Assembly: GCA_018715775.1 (NCBI GenBank)
Contig: DVKZ01000091.1
Location: 1-46,997, forward strand
Origin: Candidatus Fimousia stercorigallinarum
GTDB lineage: Bacteria; Bacillota; Clostridia; Lachnospirales; Lachnospiraceae
Length of the DNA: 46,997 bases
Direction of reading: 5' to 3'
Shown here piece after piece: positions 33,376-44,067 of the stretch. Made by a program: the position numbers and the translations under genes. Each line of letters starts with the position of its first letter. Positions within the stretch are counted from its first letter, which is position 1. The notes beneath the pieces were generated by a model, which searched no databases, had not been told where the DNA came from, and saw only the letters and a program-made list of their open reading frames with translations.

Positions 33376-34764
33376 TTAATATGCTAATTTTTCTGCAAAA
33401 TAAGCTTTCAGATCTTCAATCTTCACTCTTTCCTGTTCCATCGTATCGCGGTCACGAACAGTAACAGCACCATCTTCCTGAGAATCGAAGTCATATGTGA
33501 CACAGAATGGAGTACCGATCTCATCCTGACGGCGATAACGTTTTCCGATATTTCCTCTGTCATCGTACTCACAGTTCCAATCTTTGCATAACATATGATA
33601 TACTTTTTCCGCACCTTCGTTTAATTTTTTCGACAAAGGAAGAACACCGATCTTCACTGGAGCAATTGCCGGGTGGAAATGCATCACTTTACGCACATCT
33701 CCCGGTTTGATTTCTTCTTCATCATATGCGGAGCATAAGAAAGCAAGTGTTACACGGTCTGCACCAAGAGAAGGTTCAATGACATATGGAACGTATTTGA
33801 TCTTTTTAACATCATCAAAATATGTCATCTCTTCACCGGATGTATTCTGATGCTGTGTCAGGTCATAATCCGTTCTGTCTGCGATTCCCCATAATTCTCC
33901 CCATCCAAACGGGAACAGGAATTCGATATCCGTTGTTGCTTTGGAATAGAAAGATAATTCATCTTTATCATGGTCGCGCAGACGCATTTCATCATCCTTA
34001 ATTCCAAGATCTTTTAACCAATTGATACAATAACTTCTCCAATAATCGAACCATTTCAGATCGGTATCCGGTTCACAGAAGAATTCTAATTCCATCTGTT
34101 CAAATTCACGGGTACGGAATGTAAAATTACCTGGTGTGATCTCATTACGGAACGATTTTCCAATCTGTCCAATTCCAAATGGAATCTTTTTCCGTGATGT
34201 TCTCTGTACATTTTTAAAGTTTACGAAAATACCCTGTGCCGTTTCCGGTCTTAAATAAACAGTATTCTTCGCGTCTTCCGTAACACCCTGGAATGTTTTG
34301 AACATTAAGTTAAACTGGCGGATATCAGTAAAATCATGCTTACCACAGGAAGGACAGGCGATCTGATGTTCATCGATATAAGCCTTCATCTGTTCCTGAG
34401 TCCATCCGTCAACGGAAGATTCTAATTCTAATCCGTTATCGTGTGCATAATCTTCGATCAGCTTATCCGCACGAAAACGTTCATGACATGATTTGCAGTC
34501 CATCAGCGGGTCTGAAAATCCGCCCAGGTGGCCGGAAGCTACCCATGTCTGCGGATTCATTAAGATCGCACAGTCAACCCCTACGTTATATGGGCTTTCC
34601 TGAATAAATTTTTTCCACCATGCTTTTTTTACATTGTTCTTTAATTCCACGCCAAGGTTACCATAATCCCATGTATTCGCAAGTCCTCCATAGATTTCAG
34701 AACCCGGATATACGAATCCTCTGGATTTTGCTAACGCTACGATTTTATCCATTGTCTTTTCCAT
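33376..34764 (-). CDS. glyS: Glycyl-tRNA synthetase, single-chain dimeric type
   Basis: Charges tRNA-Gly. The 462-residue protein is the class II alpha-2 type of Firmicutes and eukaryotes, not the alpha/beta tetramer of most bacteria. Visible are the N-terminal [21 protein letters not shown], two zinc-type Cys pairs (CKSCHERF and CPSCGKHDF), motif 2 [19 protein letters not shown], and the C-terminal anticodon-binding domain starting near [10 protein letters not shown]. Often named glyQS. It lies 80 bases downstream of recO, so it may have its own weak promoter or share the upstream transcript. No T-box leader fits in the short gap. Confidence 0.97.
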   Translation of the reverse strand: MEKTMDKIVALAKSRGFVYPGSEIYGGLANTWDYGNLGVELKNNVKKAWWKKFIQESPYNVGVDCAILMNPQTWVASGHLGGFSDPLMDCKSCHERFRADKLIEDYAHDNGLELESSVDGWTQEQMKAYIDEHQIACPSCGKHDFTDIRQFNLMFKTFQGVTEDAKNTVYLRPETAQGIFVNFKNVQRTSRKKIPFGIGQIGKSFRNEITPGNFTFRTREFEQMELEFFCEPDTDLKWFDYWRSYCINWLKDLGIKDDEMRLRDHDKDELSFYSKATTDIEFLFPFGWGELWGIADRTDYDLTQHQNTSGEEMTYFDDVKKIKYVPYVIEPSLGADRVTLAFLCSAYDEEEIKPGDVRKVMHFHPAIAPVKIGVLPLSKKLNEGAEKVYHMLCKDWNCEYDDRGNIGKRYRRQDEIGTPFCVTYDFDSQEDGAVTVRDRDTMEQERVKIEDLKAYFAEKLAY

Positions 34765-34844
34765 TGTTCTTACCTCACATTTTATTTCAGAATCCTGTAT
34801 TCAAAAACAAGTCTGCTTTATTTTACCTAGAATTTACTGTTTTT

Positions 34845-35585
34845 TCAATACTTTATATCAAGAAAATCCAGAGATTTGAATTTATGATCAATATAAACAT
34901 ATATAAAATCCCGGCAGATTTCCTGCAGCTGACGCATCACCTGGTTTGAAACGGTAAATGTATATAATGTTTCTACCGGACTGCTGATGATATACTGAAT
35001 CGTATAAAGCGTTGATTCCCCGAGCAAAAGTCCTTTTTCCGACCGGGCGCATCTGCTGCATAAAACTCCGCCTGCCCGGCTGCTGAAATAATTCAAGTTT
35101 TCTTCCGTTCCACACCGGCTGCACTGAAAACTTTCCATCCCATATCCATAAAATGCAAGCACTTTTATTTCATAAATGCTCCGGACAAGCGGCAGCGGAA
35201 TCGTCCCTTTTTCCAAAATACGCATTGTCTGATAGAGCAGCTTTAGAATATTGATCTCATCGTTGTTTTCTCTCGTCAGATACGATGCAAATTCACAAAA
35301 ATAGCTTCCATAATAAATTAATTCCAGATTTTTTTTTAACTGGCTGAAATAATTGATCACTCTTGCATTTTTCAAATTATAAGAAGTCCTGCCCTCATAC
35401 AACGTAAATTCCCCGAATGTAAATGGCTGGCAGACGGCGCCAAACGGATTATTGATCCGCTTGGCGCCTCTTGCAAACGATGCAATCCTGCCCCGCTCTT
35501 TTGTCAGTATCACGATGCGCATGTCATAATCGCCGACAGAGCCTGCAGACAAGATCATGCCGGTTACCGTAATTTCCTGACTCAT
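34845..35585 (-). CDS. recO: DNA repair protein RecO
   Basis: Loads RecA by displacing SSB and anneals strands in RecF-pathway repair. The 246 residues begin with an OB fold (ITVTGMILSAGSVGDYDMRIVILTKE, split here only by turns) and contain a helical domain and a zinc finger, CSRCGTEEN near 154-162 with CSRC near 176-179. Length is normal. It follows era by 4 bases, the conserved Firmicute era-recO order, which places it securely. Confidence 0.95.
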   Translation of the reverse strand: MSQEITVTGMILSAGSVGDYDMRIVILTKERGRIASFARGAKRINNPFGAVCQPFTFGEFTLYEGRTSYNLKNARVINYFSQLKKNLELIYYGSYFCEFASYLTRENNDEINILKLLYQTMRILEKGTIPLPLVRSIYEIKVLAFYGYGMESFQCSRCGTEENLNYFSSRAGGVLCSRCARSEKGLLLGESTLYTIQYIISSPVETLYTFTVSNQVMRQLQEICRDFIYVYIDHKFKSLDFLDIKY

Positions 35586-35589
35586 CTAT

Positions 35590-36492
35590 TTACACTTCCT
35601 TCTTATCATATCCATAGTTCTTCAACAGGAAGTCACTGTCTCTCCAATCTTTTTTCACTTTGATCCAAATTTGGAGGTTGACTTTCATACCGAGCAGATT
35701 TTCAATCTCACGGCGTGCCTGGCTTCCGATCTTCTTTAACATGGAACCCTGTTTCCCGATAATGATTCCTTTGTGAGAATCTTTCTCACAGATAATCGTC
35801 GCATCGATATCCATAAGATCTTTTCGCTTTCTCACCTTCATAGAATCAATCACAACAGCGATACCATGCGGGATTTCCTTATCCAAAAGCCGAAGTGCCT
35901 TTTCACGGATCAGCTCCGCAACGATCTGTCGTTCCGGCTGATCTGTGATCGTATCTTCGTTATAATACATCGGTCCCGGGCTGAGATATTCAAAAATCGT
36001 CGCAATAATATCATCTGTATTTTTATCTTTCAGCGCAGATACCGGTATGATCTCGGCAAAATCAACAACATCTTTGTATTTTTCAATCGCTTCAAAGATC
36101 ATCTTTTCCTCAACCGTATCAATTTTATTGATGATCAGGAAAATCGGCGTCCGGACTTTTTTCAGCTGTTCAATAATATACTGTTCCCCTTTTCCGATAA
36201 ACGTCGATGGTTCTACCAGCCAGAGAACAACATCCACTTCATTTAACGTTCTCTGAGCCACTTTCAGCATATAATCCCCCAGTTTGTTCTTCGCGCGGTT
36301 AATACCCGGAGTATCTAAAAAGATGATCTGTCCTCGTTCATCCGTATAAACAGTCTGGATCCGATTTCTGGTAGTCTGTGGTTTGCTGGATGTGATCGCA
36401 ATCTTCTGACCGATCAGATGGTTCATCAAGGTAGATTTCCCGACATTCGGTCTTCCAATTAAGGTCACAAATCCTGATTTAAATTCACTCAT
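35590..36492 (-). CDS. era: GTPase Era
   Basis: Ribosome-associated GTPase needed for maturation of 16S rRNA and 30S subunits. The 300 residues show G1 GRPNVGKST at 13-21, G3 DTPG near 60-63, G4 NKID near 121-124, and a C-terminal KH domain containing GIIIGKQGSMLKKIG near 244-258 that binds the 3' end of 16S rRNA. Complete and typical. It follows the M16C protease gene by about 20 bases within the long minus-strand run and has recO directly downstream. Confidence 0.97.
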   Translation of the reverse strand: MSEFKSGFVTLIGRPNVGKSTLMNHLIGQKIAITSSKPQTTRNRIQTVYTDERGQIIFLDTPGINRAKNKLGDYMLKVAQRTLNEVDVVLWLVEPSTFIGKGEQYIIEQLKKVRTPIFLIINKIDTVEEKMIFEAIEKYKDVVDFAEIIPVSALKDKNTDDIIATIFEYLSPGPMYYNEDTITDQPERQIVAELIREKALRLLDKEIPHGIAVVIDSMKVRKRKDLMDIDATIICEKDSHKGIIIGKQGSMLKKIGSQARREIENLLGMKVNLQIWIKVKKDWRDSDFLLKNYGYDKKEV

Positions 36493-36512
36493 AAATTCCT
36501 CTTTCCTGCCCT

Positions 36513-39416
36513 TTAAAATACATGCTTAACTTCTTGAAAACCTGCACTGTTTTCTTTCATCTTATCTTCATTTCCGATCGCACAGATAATACCCTGGTTT
36601 GCTACTGCGGCAACGATCGGCTCTAAACTCCGGATCACTTCCTGCGTGCAGGAAAGTACCTGATCGCGTTCCTTCTGCAGCTGTTCTTCTGTTAATCCGC
36701 TTAAATAAGCCGCAAAACTGAATTCTCCCTTTGCGGACGGTTCCATCGGTACATCCATGCCACTGACTGCGCCGATAATATATTTTAACATAGTACGATC
36801 ATCCGCATGGAAATCAGCCACATAGTCGCGCGCTTTTTTATAAATCTCATATGTTTCCATGAGATTCGGATCGCGATAAGATACAAGATAGCCGTCGCCG
36901 TTTCTTGCAAAACTGCACATGCAGCCGTATGCGCCGCCTTTAACACGGATATTCTCCCACAGATAATCATAGGAGAACATCATCTGCAGTACCTTTAATG
37001 CTCCATGATAAGCCATTCCCGCATCCAAAAAGTTTCCGGCAGTCGCTACGTATTGTACCTGGCTTGCCGTTGCAAATCCTTCATTTAAAATTTCAGCCGG
37101 AAGTCCTTCATAAGTTCCTTCCGCTTTTTTGGATAAATGGCTGATAAATTCTTTTATTTCTGCTTCAAATACACTTTCTACTTTCTGATCATCCGTTACG
37201 CTTAGGATCAGTTTTTCTTCTGTAAAAATCTTTTTCTGCGCTTCTTTCATACCCGCGATCAGACTGTCCGCCTTTTCATCATAATGTTTATAGATATCAT
37301 CTAAAAATTCAAAGAAAGAAATCCCTTCGATCCATTCTTTATAGCGGCACCCTTCCGAAACATAGGACAATGCTCTCATCGAAGCCGTCTTATGTCCGGC
37401 TGAAGAAAATCCGGTTTTCAACTGCGTATGGATCCGCGCTACGATTTCTTTCAGACGCTCCTTATCTTCCAGATCGGAAGTAAAGAAAATCTCTTTGATC
37501 AAACGGAACGCATCCGGAATTTTATCATAAAAACATTTTGTCTTTATTTCCCAAAGCGGGACCAGGGTTCTCTTTTCATCTGCTGTCGGCATAATACGGT
37601 AATTGCAGCTGATTCCACCGGTATTGATATTAATTTCGTTTGCAAGTTCATTATAGCTGTAATGCTCTGTATTTACATATCGATAAACTGCCGTAAGCAT
37701 CGATGCATAAGGAATGAATCTGACCGGCAGATGATCCACTTTAAATGCAAGCGTGATATAAGAAATACCATTCGTAAAAATGTTATGATGGATCGTCTTC
37801 ACTCCTGCGGTAACTGTTTCCTGGTTATATAATTTTCTTGCTTTTTTCTCAATATCATCCAGCGACAACAGCGGAATTTTTTCCAAATCTTCTTTTTTCG
37901 TCGGCTCTTCCTGATACTTCTTTAATGCTTTTGTCGTATCAATCATATGCTGGATTTCCTTCGCGGACAAGGATGCTTTATAGGAAGCCAGTTTTTCTTT
38001 CAATGCCGCTTCCTGTCTGGAATTCAATCCTTTTTCCGGCTTAAGGACCACGATTGTCTTATGACTGTTCTGAAGCAGATACGTCCGGATCAGTTGTTCA
38101 AAGTAATCCGTTTTTAAACGTTCTCTGAGCAGCGCAAACGTTTCATTTGTCTGAATATGGATAAATGGTTTTTCATCATCATATAACCAACTGTCAAACA
38201 TATTCAATCCATGGATCAGCCCTTTTGGAAATCTTCCAAAATCAGCTTCTTTATATTTAAATTCATAGTTCGTCAAAGCTGCTTCCAGCGCACGCTTATC
38301 AATTCCCTTTTCCGCAATTTGATTCAATACATTTTCGATTGTCTCTATAAATTCGGCTTCCTGATCAATATCCGCATTTTGCGCTACGATCGAAAAGATT
38401 GGCTGCTGAATGCCATTATCATAAGAACTAAAAACATCTGCCCCAATTCCTTTTTTGATCAGCGCTTCTTTTACCGGGGCTCCCGGCGCACCGATCAATA
38501 CATATTCCAGGATCTGAAACGCCAGATAAAGTTCTTTATCCAGGCTGTCTCCGATCACTGCATTATAGGACAAATATGTTTTATGTTCTTCTTCTTCCTT
38601 TTCCGAAATAGAATAACTTTCTTCAATACGCTTTCTCTCTGTAAACGGCTTTTGCTGTGCAATATGAGAATCCACATCGAGATATTCGAAATCGGACAGA
38701 TATTCTTCATCGATAAATGCCAGTGTTTCGTCAACATCCATATTCCCATACAAATAAATATAGCTGTTGGAAGGATGATAGTACGTGCTGTGAAAACGGA
38801 TAAAATCTTCCTGCGTCAGATCCGGGATAAAATCAGGATCTCCGCCGGATTCAAAACCATATGGCGTATCCGGAAGCAGGGACTTCTGAATCACACGCAT
38901 CAGCTGCTGCTCCGGTGATGAAAATACCCCTTTCATCTCATTATATACCACGCCGTTATACGTCAGCTCATCTTCCGGATGCTCCAGTTCATAATGCCAT
39001 CCTTCCTGCTGCAGGATTTTTTCATTCTGATAAATGTTCGGATAAAAAACCGCATCCAAATAGACATGCATCAGATTACGAAAATCTTTATCATTGCAGC
39101 TTGCTACCGGATATACCGTTTTATCCGGATAAGTCATTGCATTTAAAAACGTATTTAACGAACCCTTTACCAGTTCGACAAACGGATCTTTTAACGGAAA
39201 TTTTTTTGATCCGCACAATACCGAATGTTCCGTAATATGGGGTACTCCGGTATCGTCTTTTGGCGGAGTACGAAATCCGATATTAAATACTTTATTCTCA
39301 TCTTCATTCGATACCACTACAACTTTCGCTCTTGTTTTTTTATGCTCTAATATATAGCCGGTACCATTTAACTCTTCTATTAATTCTTTTTTCTTACATT
39401 CATATGCCTGATTCAT
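36513..39416 (-). CDS. M16C zinc metallopeptidase (PreP/insulinase-like)
   Basis: A large soluble peptidase that closes like a clam around short unstructured peptides. The 967 residues fit the four-domain M16C family. The inverted zinc motif HITEH is near residues 61-65 within GVPHITEHSVLCGS, and the third ligand Glu lies in YNEMKGVFSSP near 165-175. Domains 2-4 show the expected non-catalytic repeats, including a late RxxxY-type region (KGGAYGCMCSF). No signal peptide, so it degrades cytosolic peptides. Start at ATG 39416 (MNQAYECKK) with GAGG 7 bases upstream, four codons inside the longest frame. Between an ABC-F gene and era. Confidence 0.93.
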   Translation of the reverse strand: MNQAYECKKKELIEELNGTGYILEHKKTRAKVVVVSNEDENKVFNIGFRTPPKDDTGVPHITEHSVLCGSKKFPLKDPFVELVKGSLNTFLNAMTYPDKTVYPVASCNDKDFRNLMHVYLDAVFYPNIYQNEKILQQEGWHYELEHPEDELTYNGVVYNEMKGVFSSPEQQLMRVIQKSLLPDTPYGFESGGDPDFIPDLTQEDFIRFHSTYYHPSNSYIYLYGNMDVDETLAFIDEEYLSDFEYLDVDSHIAQQKPFTERKRIEESYSISEKEEEEHKTYLSYNAVIGDSLDKELYLAFQILEYVLIGAPGAPVKEALIKKGIGADVFSSYDNGIQQPIFSIVAQNADIDQEAEFIETIENVLNQIAEKGIDKRALEAALTNYEFKYKEADFGRFPKGLIHGLNMFDSWLYDDEKPFIHIQTNETFALLRERLKTDYFEQLIRTYLLQNSHKTIVVLKPEKGLNSRQEAALKEKLASYKASLSAKEIQHMIDTTKALKKYQEEPTKKEDLEKIPLLSLDDIEKKARKLYNQETVTAGVKTIHHNIFTNGISYITLAFKVDHLPVRFIPYASMLTAVYRYVNTEHYSYNELANEININTGGISCNYRIMPTADEKRTLVPLWEIKTKCFYDKIPDAFRLIKEIFFTSDLEDKERLKEIVARIHTQLKTGFSSAGHKTASMRALSYVSEGCRYKEWIEGISFFEFLDDIYKHYDEKADSLIAGMKEAQKKIFTEEKLILSVTDDQKVESVFEAEIKEFISHLSKKAEGTYEGLPAEILNEGFATASQVQYVATAGNFLDAGMAYHGALKVLQMMFSYDYLWENIRVKGGAYGCMCSFARNGDGYLVSYRDPNLMETYEIYKKARDYVADFHADDRTMLKYIIGAVSGMDVPMEPSAKGEFSFAAYLSGLTEEQLQKERDQVLSCTQEVIRSLEPIVAAVANQGIICAIGNEDKMKENSAGFQEVKHVF

Positions 39417-39447
39417 GATTTTCCTCATTTTTCTTTTACATTGAATT

Positions 39448-41214
39448 TTATTTTTGGGCTTCTATTTTTTCGGCCAGGTCATTCAAATATTCCCAGCGTT
39501 CCATTTTATATTCCAGTTCCTGTTCCGTTTTCGTTTTTTCTTCCATCAATTCATTTAATTTTATAAAATCATGTGACGCTTTCAGCGTCTGATTTTCTAA
39601 TTCTTCCAGATGCAATTCCAGTTTTTCAATCTCATCCTCGATCGTTTCATATTCTTTCTTTTCTAAAAAAGTAAATCTCAGCTTTTGCTGACGTGGCTTT
39701 TTGTAATTTTTTTCTTTTTTCACTTTTGGAGATGCCGCTTCCACACTCTTTATTCTTTTGGCGAGGTAATCGGTATAACCGCCTTCGTATTGTACGATTC
39801 TGCCATCCCCTTCAAAAGCAAAGATCCTCTGTACGATCCGGTCCAGAAAATAGCGGTCATGCGATACCGTTACGACGATTCCCTGAAAATGATCCAAATA
39901 ATCTTCCAGAATCGTCAGCGTAGCAATATCCAGATCATTCGTCGGCTCATCCAGGATCAGGACGTTTGGTGATTCCATAAGGATCTTTAACAAATACAGC
40001 CGGCGTTTTTCTCCTCCTGATAACTTTTCAATCGGCGCATACTGCATATCCGGCGTAAATAAAAATCGCTCCAACATCTTCGATGCAGAAATCTTTCCTT
40101 CCGGCACGGTAATATATTCTGCAGTATCCCGGATATAATCGATCACCCGTTGTTTGCGGTCAAAACCTTCTGCCTCCTGCATAAAGTATCCGATTCGGAT
40201 CGTTTCCCCGATCTCGATCGTTCCCGCATCCGGTTTGATCCGCTGGTTGAGGATCTGCAAAAGCGTTGTCTTCCCGCATCCGTTTGGTCCGATGATCCCG
40301 ATTCTCTCATCTTTCAACAGAATATAGGAAAAATCGTCGATGATGACCCGATCTCCATATTGTTTATGAATATGGGAAATTTCGATTGTCTTTTTCCCCA
40401 TTCGGGAAGCAGCGCTTGAGATTTCAATCCTGGCTTCTTCTTCCGGCGGCGTCTGCTGTTTCAATTCCTCCAGGCGATCCAGACGCGCCTGCTGCTTTGT
40501 CCCTCGTGCACGGACGCCCCGCTTCGCCCATTCCAACTCACTCCGAAGAATACTCCTTCGCTTTCGGTCAGAAGCAGCCTCCATATCTTCTCTCTGTTTT
40601 TTTAATTCCAGAAACCCGGAATAATTCGTTTCGTAAGTATACAACGTCTGATCGTCGATTTCAACGATCTTATTTGTCACGCGGTCAAGAAAATACCGGT
40701 CATGCGTTACCATAACCAGAACACCGCGGTATTTGCACAGATACTCCTCCAGCCATTTTGCCATCTCATTATCGATGTGGTTGGTAGGCTCGTCAAGTAC
40801 GAGAATGTCAGCAGAATGAATGAGGATTTTTGCAAGCGCAGCGCGTTTTTTCTGTCCGCCGGATAAGATATCCGTCCGCATCTCATAATCCGGAAGTCCC
40901 AAACGCATCAGGATGGACTTCGCCTCTCCCTCTTTTTCATAACTCTGATCCATCACATATTGCAGCAGTGTGATCCCTTTTTCAAATTCCGGATTCTGAG
41001 GCAGATATGCGATGGTGGTATTGCGGTTCATCACAACGCTTCCGGCATCCGGTTCCTCTATCCCTGCAATGATCTTTAACAATGTCGATTTCCCGGTTCC
41101 GTTAATCCCAATGATCCCGACCTTATCTCCTGCATTTAATCCTAAAGTTATATCTCGAAAAAGGATACGGTCCCCGTATCCTTTTGCTGCCTGTTGTACT
41201 GTTAAAACATTCAT
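39448..41214 (-). CDS. ABC-F family ATPase, Uup-like
   Basis: A soluble twin-ATPase without membrane domains that acts on ribosomes. The 588 residues contain two ABC modules: Walker A GINGTGKST at 36-44 and GPNGCGKTT in the second half, LSGGQKKR and LSGGEKRR signatures, and two LDEPTN Walker B segments. The linker reads RGVRARGTKQQARLDRL, typical of the Uup subgroup, and the last 70 residues form a charged coiled coil (YETIEDEIEKLELHLEEL) as in Uup. Antibiotic-resistance ABC-F proteins are related, but the linker and coil favour Uup. Starts 21 bases after exoA in the same operon. Confidence 0.9.
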   Translation of the reverse strand: MNVLTVQQAAKGYGDRILFRDITLGLNAGDKVGIIGINGTGKSTLLKIIAGIEEPDAGSVVMNRNTTIAYLPQNPEFEKGITLLQYVMDQSYEKEGEAKSILMRLGLPDYEMRTDILSGGQKKRAALAKILIHSADILVLDEPTNHIDNEMAKWLEEYLCKYRGVLVMVTHDRYFLDRVTNKIVEIDDQTLYTYETNYSGFLELKKQREDMEAASDRKRRSILRSELEWAKRGVRARGTKQQARLDRLEELKQQTPPEEEARIEISSAASRMGKKTIEISHIHKQYGDRVIIDDFSYILLKDERIGIIGPNGCGKTTLLQILNQRIKPDAGTIEIGETIRIGYFMQEAEGFDRKQRVIDYIRDTAEYITVPEGKISASKMLERFLFTPDMQYAPIEKLSGGEKRRLYLLKILMESPNVLILDEPTNDLDIATLTILEDYLDHFQGIVVTVSHDRYFLDRIVQRIFAFEGDGRIVQYEGGYTDYLAKRIKSVEAASPKVKKEKNYKKPRQQKLRFTFLEKKEYETIEDEIEKLELHLEELENQTLKASHDFIKLNELMEEKTKTEQELEYKMERWEYLNDLAEKIEAQK

Positions 41215-41235
41215 TTTATTCTCCTGTACAGAACT

Positions 41236-41991
41236 CTATTCTAAAATCAAAGAAACCGGACAATGATCCGATCCCATAATATCCGTATGGATCATCGCTT
41301 CTGCAAGCCGGTCTTCCAAACATTCCGACACACAAAAATAATCGATGCGCCATCCGGCATTTTTTTCACGAGCCTTAAAGCGATAAGACCACCAGCTGTA
41401 AGCGCCCGTAACATCCGGATAAAAATAACGGAACGTATCGATAAATCCGGCTTCTAAAAGCTCAGTAAATTTTGCGCGCTCTTCATCGGAAAATCCGGCA
41501 TTTTTATGATTTGTCTTCGGGTTCTTCAGATCGATCTCCTTATGTGCTACATTCAGATCTCCGCAGAGGATCACCGGTTTTTTCTCTTCCAGTGTTTTTA
41601 AGTAGCATCGGAATGCATCTTCCCATTTCATCCGGTAAGAAAGACGTCTGAGTTCTGTCTGGGAATTCGGCGTATAACAGGTAACCAGATAATAGTCTTC
41701 ATATTCCAGTGTGATCACACGTCCCTCCCGGTCATGTTCTTCCACACCAATCCCGTTTTGTACGCTGAGCGGCTTTTCTTTTGTAAATACTGCTGTACCG
41801 GAATACCCTTTCTTTTCCGCATAGTTCCAAAATTGATAATATTCCGGAAGATCCAGATCAATCTGCCCTTCCTGTAACTTCGTTTCCTGGATGCAGAAAA
41901 CATCCGCATCCAGTTCATTCATTACATCTAAAAATCCTTTTTTTACACAGGCCCGCAAGCCATTTACATTCCATGATACTAATTTTGTCAT
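41236..41991 (-). CDS. exoA: Exodeoxyribonuclease III / AP endonuclease
   Basis: Cuts DNA at abasic sites in base-excision repair and removes 3' blocks. The 251 residues carry the EEP-family motifs: SWNVNGLRA near 4-12, QETKLQEG near 36-43 with the metal Glu, [12 protein letters not shown] in the middle with the catalytic Asp and Asn, and SDHCPVSL at the end with the catalytic His. Start at ATG 41991 (MTKLVSWN), with GGAGTGG upstream; the seven additional codons of the longest frame overlap the end of the esterase gene. It follows the esterase by 17 bases. Confidence 0.96.
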   Translation of the reverse strand: MTKLVSWNVNGLRACVKKGFLDVMNELDADVFCIQETKLQEGQIDLDLPEYYQFWNYAEKKGYSGTAVFTKEKPLSVQNGIGVEEHDREGRVITLEYEDYYLVTCYTPNSQTELRRLSYRMKWEDAFRCYLKTLEEKKPVILCGDLNVAHKEIDLKNPKTNHKNAGFSDEERAKFTELLEAGFIDTFRYFYPDVTGAYSWWSYRFKAREKNAGWRIDYFCVSECLEDRLAEAMIHTDIMGSDHCPVSLILE

Positions 41992-42008
41992 AATGTTTCC
42001 ACTCCGGA

Positions 42009-42749
42009 TCAATCAAATAATTGGTCTAAGAAATAATACAACTCTTTTTTCCACCATGGCCAATCATGATAGACATCGTATCCCCAGTAATCAAACCAGA
42101 CCGGGATGCCTTTTTCAGCTAACAGGCCGTCCAGCGCCCGTGTGCTCGCAAGACATTCTTCATCCCACTGACCTTGTCCAACTGCAATAATCGCTCTTCC
42201 CTGACGATACAGATCCATATAGTAATGATCTGCTGGCAGATTCTTTAAATAATCGTATGGTGAATTGTTATACGTATTCGCATCCATATAATTTCCGATC
42301 AGATATCTCGTGTCATACACACCGCTCTGCGCCAGCATATAATCAAACAGATCCGGTCTGCGGAAATAGACATTCGCTGCATGGAAAGCTCCCATACTGC
42401 AGCCTGTGACCATTGCTTTCATTCCGCTTCGGTTAATGTCCATCATCATCGGATACAATTCATCCATGATATAGTGCATCCACTGCTCATGCATGTACAT
42501 ACGATGTCCCATATCCCAATCGTCGCTGTTCCATGTTTCCCCGTCCAGGCTGTCGATGGAAAAGAGCTGAAGCAGTCCGGCTTCAATTCTGGACACATAT
42601 GGTTCGATCATGCCAAAGTTTTCATAATCATAGTATCTGCCGTTTTGAGATGGCAGGATCAGACAAGGCTTTCCCCCATGTCCGTAAACTTTAAATTCCA
42701 TATCGCGCTGGAGGCATCCGCTCCAGACTTTATAATATTGTGTATGCAT
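42009..42749 (-). CDS. Alpha/beta-hydrolase esterase paired with an ATP-grasp enzyme
   Basis: A 246-residue cytosolic serine hydrolase of the putative-esterase family, unusually rich in Tyr, Trp and Met. The nucleophile elbow is GCSMGAF near 116-122; a likely catalytic His lies in DVYHDWPWW near 226-234; the acid may be the Asp in QWDEE. No signal peptide. It starts 19 bases after the ATP-grasp gene stop and ends 17 bases before exoA. It resembles, at superfamily level, the esterase at 7581-8336 but has a different surrounding sequence. Substrate unknown; it may act on the product of the ATP-grasp ligase. Confidence 0.82.
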   Translation of the reverse strand: MHTQYYKVWSGCLQRDMEFKVYGHGGKPCLILPSQNGRYYDYENFGMIEPYVSRIEAGLLQLFSIDSLDGETWNSDDWDMGHRMYMHEQWMHYIMDELYPMMMDINRSGMKAMVTGCSMGAFHAANVYFRRPDLFDYMLAQSGVYDTRYLIGNYMDANTYNNSPYDYLKNLPADHYYMDLYRQGRAIIAVGQGQWDEECLASTRALDGLLAEKGIPVWFDYWGYDVYHDWPWWKKELYYFLDQLFD

Positions 42750-42768
42750 ATCATTCTCCTAATTTTTA

Positions 42769-43953
42769 TTATTCCACCATAAAGTGAATGCAATCCATTA
42801 ATTCATCGTACGTCTTACATTTTGTAAGGTACATGTAATCGCCCATTCCATCCGCCAGAACCTGCGGCAATTCCTGATAATCCCAGATCCGGTCACCATA
42901 AACGCTCATAATCTCTTCATGGCTGTGTCGATATGTTTTTCCTTTTCTTCTGCCGACAAACAGACAATTAGAAATCTCTCTGTCTCCAGAAAGCCAGATC
43001 TGATCGTAGCAGATCATATCTGCCCACAATTTATAAATGTCAAAGCTATTTGCATAATTATACATGTCCGGAGTAAAGCCGCCGCACGGACGCATATTTA
43101 CTTCCAGACCGATAATATCGCCCTTCTTTCCAAGCCCTTCACGGTCTTCTAACAAACGGAAAAATTCAAAATGTACCAGGCGGTTTCTCACGCCGAACGC
43201 CTGTAAGGTTCTTCTTCCGGCATCCGCCAGATCATCTGCCACATGGTCAACAATATAGAAATAAACATCTTCTTTTTCATTCACAGCATCAACGATCGAG
43301 ATCAACGTAATATTTCCGGTCTCAAATAATACTTCGCCTTTGCTGTTTACAAGAGCGTCGTAAGAACACACTTCTCCATTTACAAATTCTTCCATAATAT
43401 ACTGAACTGATGGAAGATTGGCATAAAAGGCATCAAAATCAGCGTCATTTTTTAATTTATACGTATTGCTCGCTCCAACTCCATTATCCGGTTTTACGAT
43501 CACAGGATAACCGACTTTTTCTACAAAGGCCTTCCCTTCATCATATGTTGATACAAGATGATACTGCGCCGTCGGCACTCCCGCTTTTGCATAGTTCGCT
43601 TTCATTTTAGATTTATATTTTACGGATTCCATATCTTCAGAATGTGGCCCGGTCGTTACATTAAAGTCAGTACGGAGTCTTGCATCCTGTTCCAGCCAAT
43701 ATTCGTTATTGCTCTCAATCCAGTCGATCTTACCGTATTTAAATGAAAAAAAGGCAACTGCCCGGAACATCTCGTCATAGTTTTCCATATTATTCACTTT
43801 ATAATATTCTGTAAGAGATCCTTTTAATTCATCAGTCAGGGAATCATATTCTGCATCGCCGATGCCTAAAACATTCACGCCGTTCTTTTTCAATTCCGCG
43901 CAAAACTTCCAGTAATTCGTAGGGAAATGTGGTGAAATAAATATAAAATTCAT
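42769..43953 (-). CDS. ATP-grasp ligase of unknown substrate
   Basis: A 394-residue enzyme predicted to join a carboxylate to an amine or similar nucleophile using ATP. It has an N-terminal Rossmann-like part (FIFISPHFPTNYWKFC), the ATP-grasp lysine and loop YPVIVKPDNGVGASNTY near 150-166, the nucleotide-binding MEEFVNGE near 187-194 and the metal-binding LEVNMRPCGG near 284-293. This pattern resembles carnosine-synthase/BL00235-type ligases, but the substrate cannot be told. It heads a closely spaced run with esterase, exoA, ABC-F, M16C, era and recO. Its promoter overlaps the T-run of the khpA terminator region. Confidence 0.85.
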   Translation of the reverse strand: MNFIFISPHFPTNYWKFCAELKKNGVNVLGIGDAEYDSLTDELKGSLTEYYKVNNMENYDEMFRAVAFFSFKYGKIDWIESNNEYWLEQDARLRTDFNVTTGPHSEDMESVKYKSKMKANYAKAGVPTAQYHLVSTYDEGKAFVEKVGYPVIVKPDNGVGASNTYKLKNDADFDAFYANLPSVQYIMEEFVNGEVCSYDALVNSKGEVLFETGNITLISIVDAVNEKEDVYFYIVDHVADDLADAGRRTLQAFGVRNRLVHFEFFRLLEDREGLGKKGDIIGLEVNMRPCGGFTPDMYNYANSFDIYKLWADMICYDQIWLSGDREISNCLFVGRRKGKTYRHSHEEIMSVYGDRIWDYQELPQVLADGMGDYMYLTKCKTYDELMDCIHFMVE

Positions 43954-43990
43954 ACTGCTCCTCTTTTCTTTTCAAATTTTAGATAGTTGT

Positions 43991-43996
43991 ATTATA
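43991..43996 (-). promoter_or_regulatory. -10 element for the ATP-grasp operon
   Basis: Minus strand TATAAT at 43991-43996, with GTAG before it; no good -35, the region being a T/A run from the upstream terminator. The start codon is 37 bases downstream. Confidence 0.45.
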
Positions 43997-44019
43997 CTAC
44001 ATTTTTTTGCATAAAAAAA

Positions 44020-44055
44020 GAGGCTGCATATCAGAATCCACTGATCAACAGCCCC
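44020..44055 (-). terminator. Terminator after khpA
   Basis: Minus strand GGGGCTG (44049-44055) with CAGCCTC (44020-44026), extended by CTGATAT/TGATCAG inside, followed by TTTTTTT. Confidence 0.9.
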
Positions 44056-44067
44056 GCTTTCCCCCTG

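Noticed and set aside
34765..34844. T-box leader upstream of glyS
   Set aside because: The gap is only 80 bases and lacks the T-box TGGNACCGCG sequence or a terminator.
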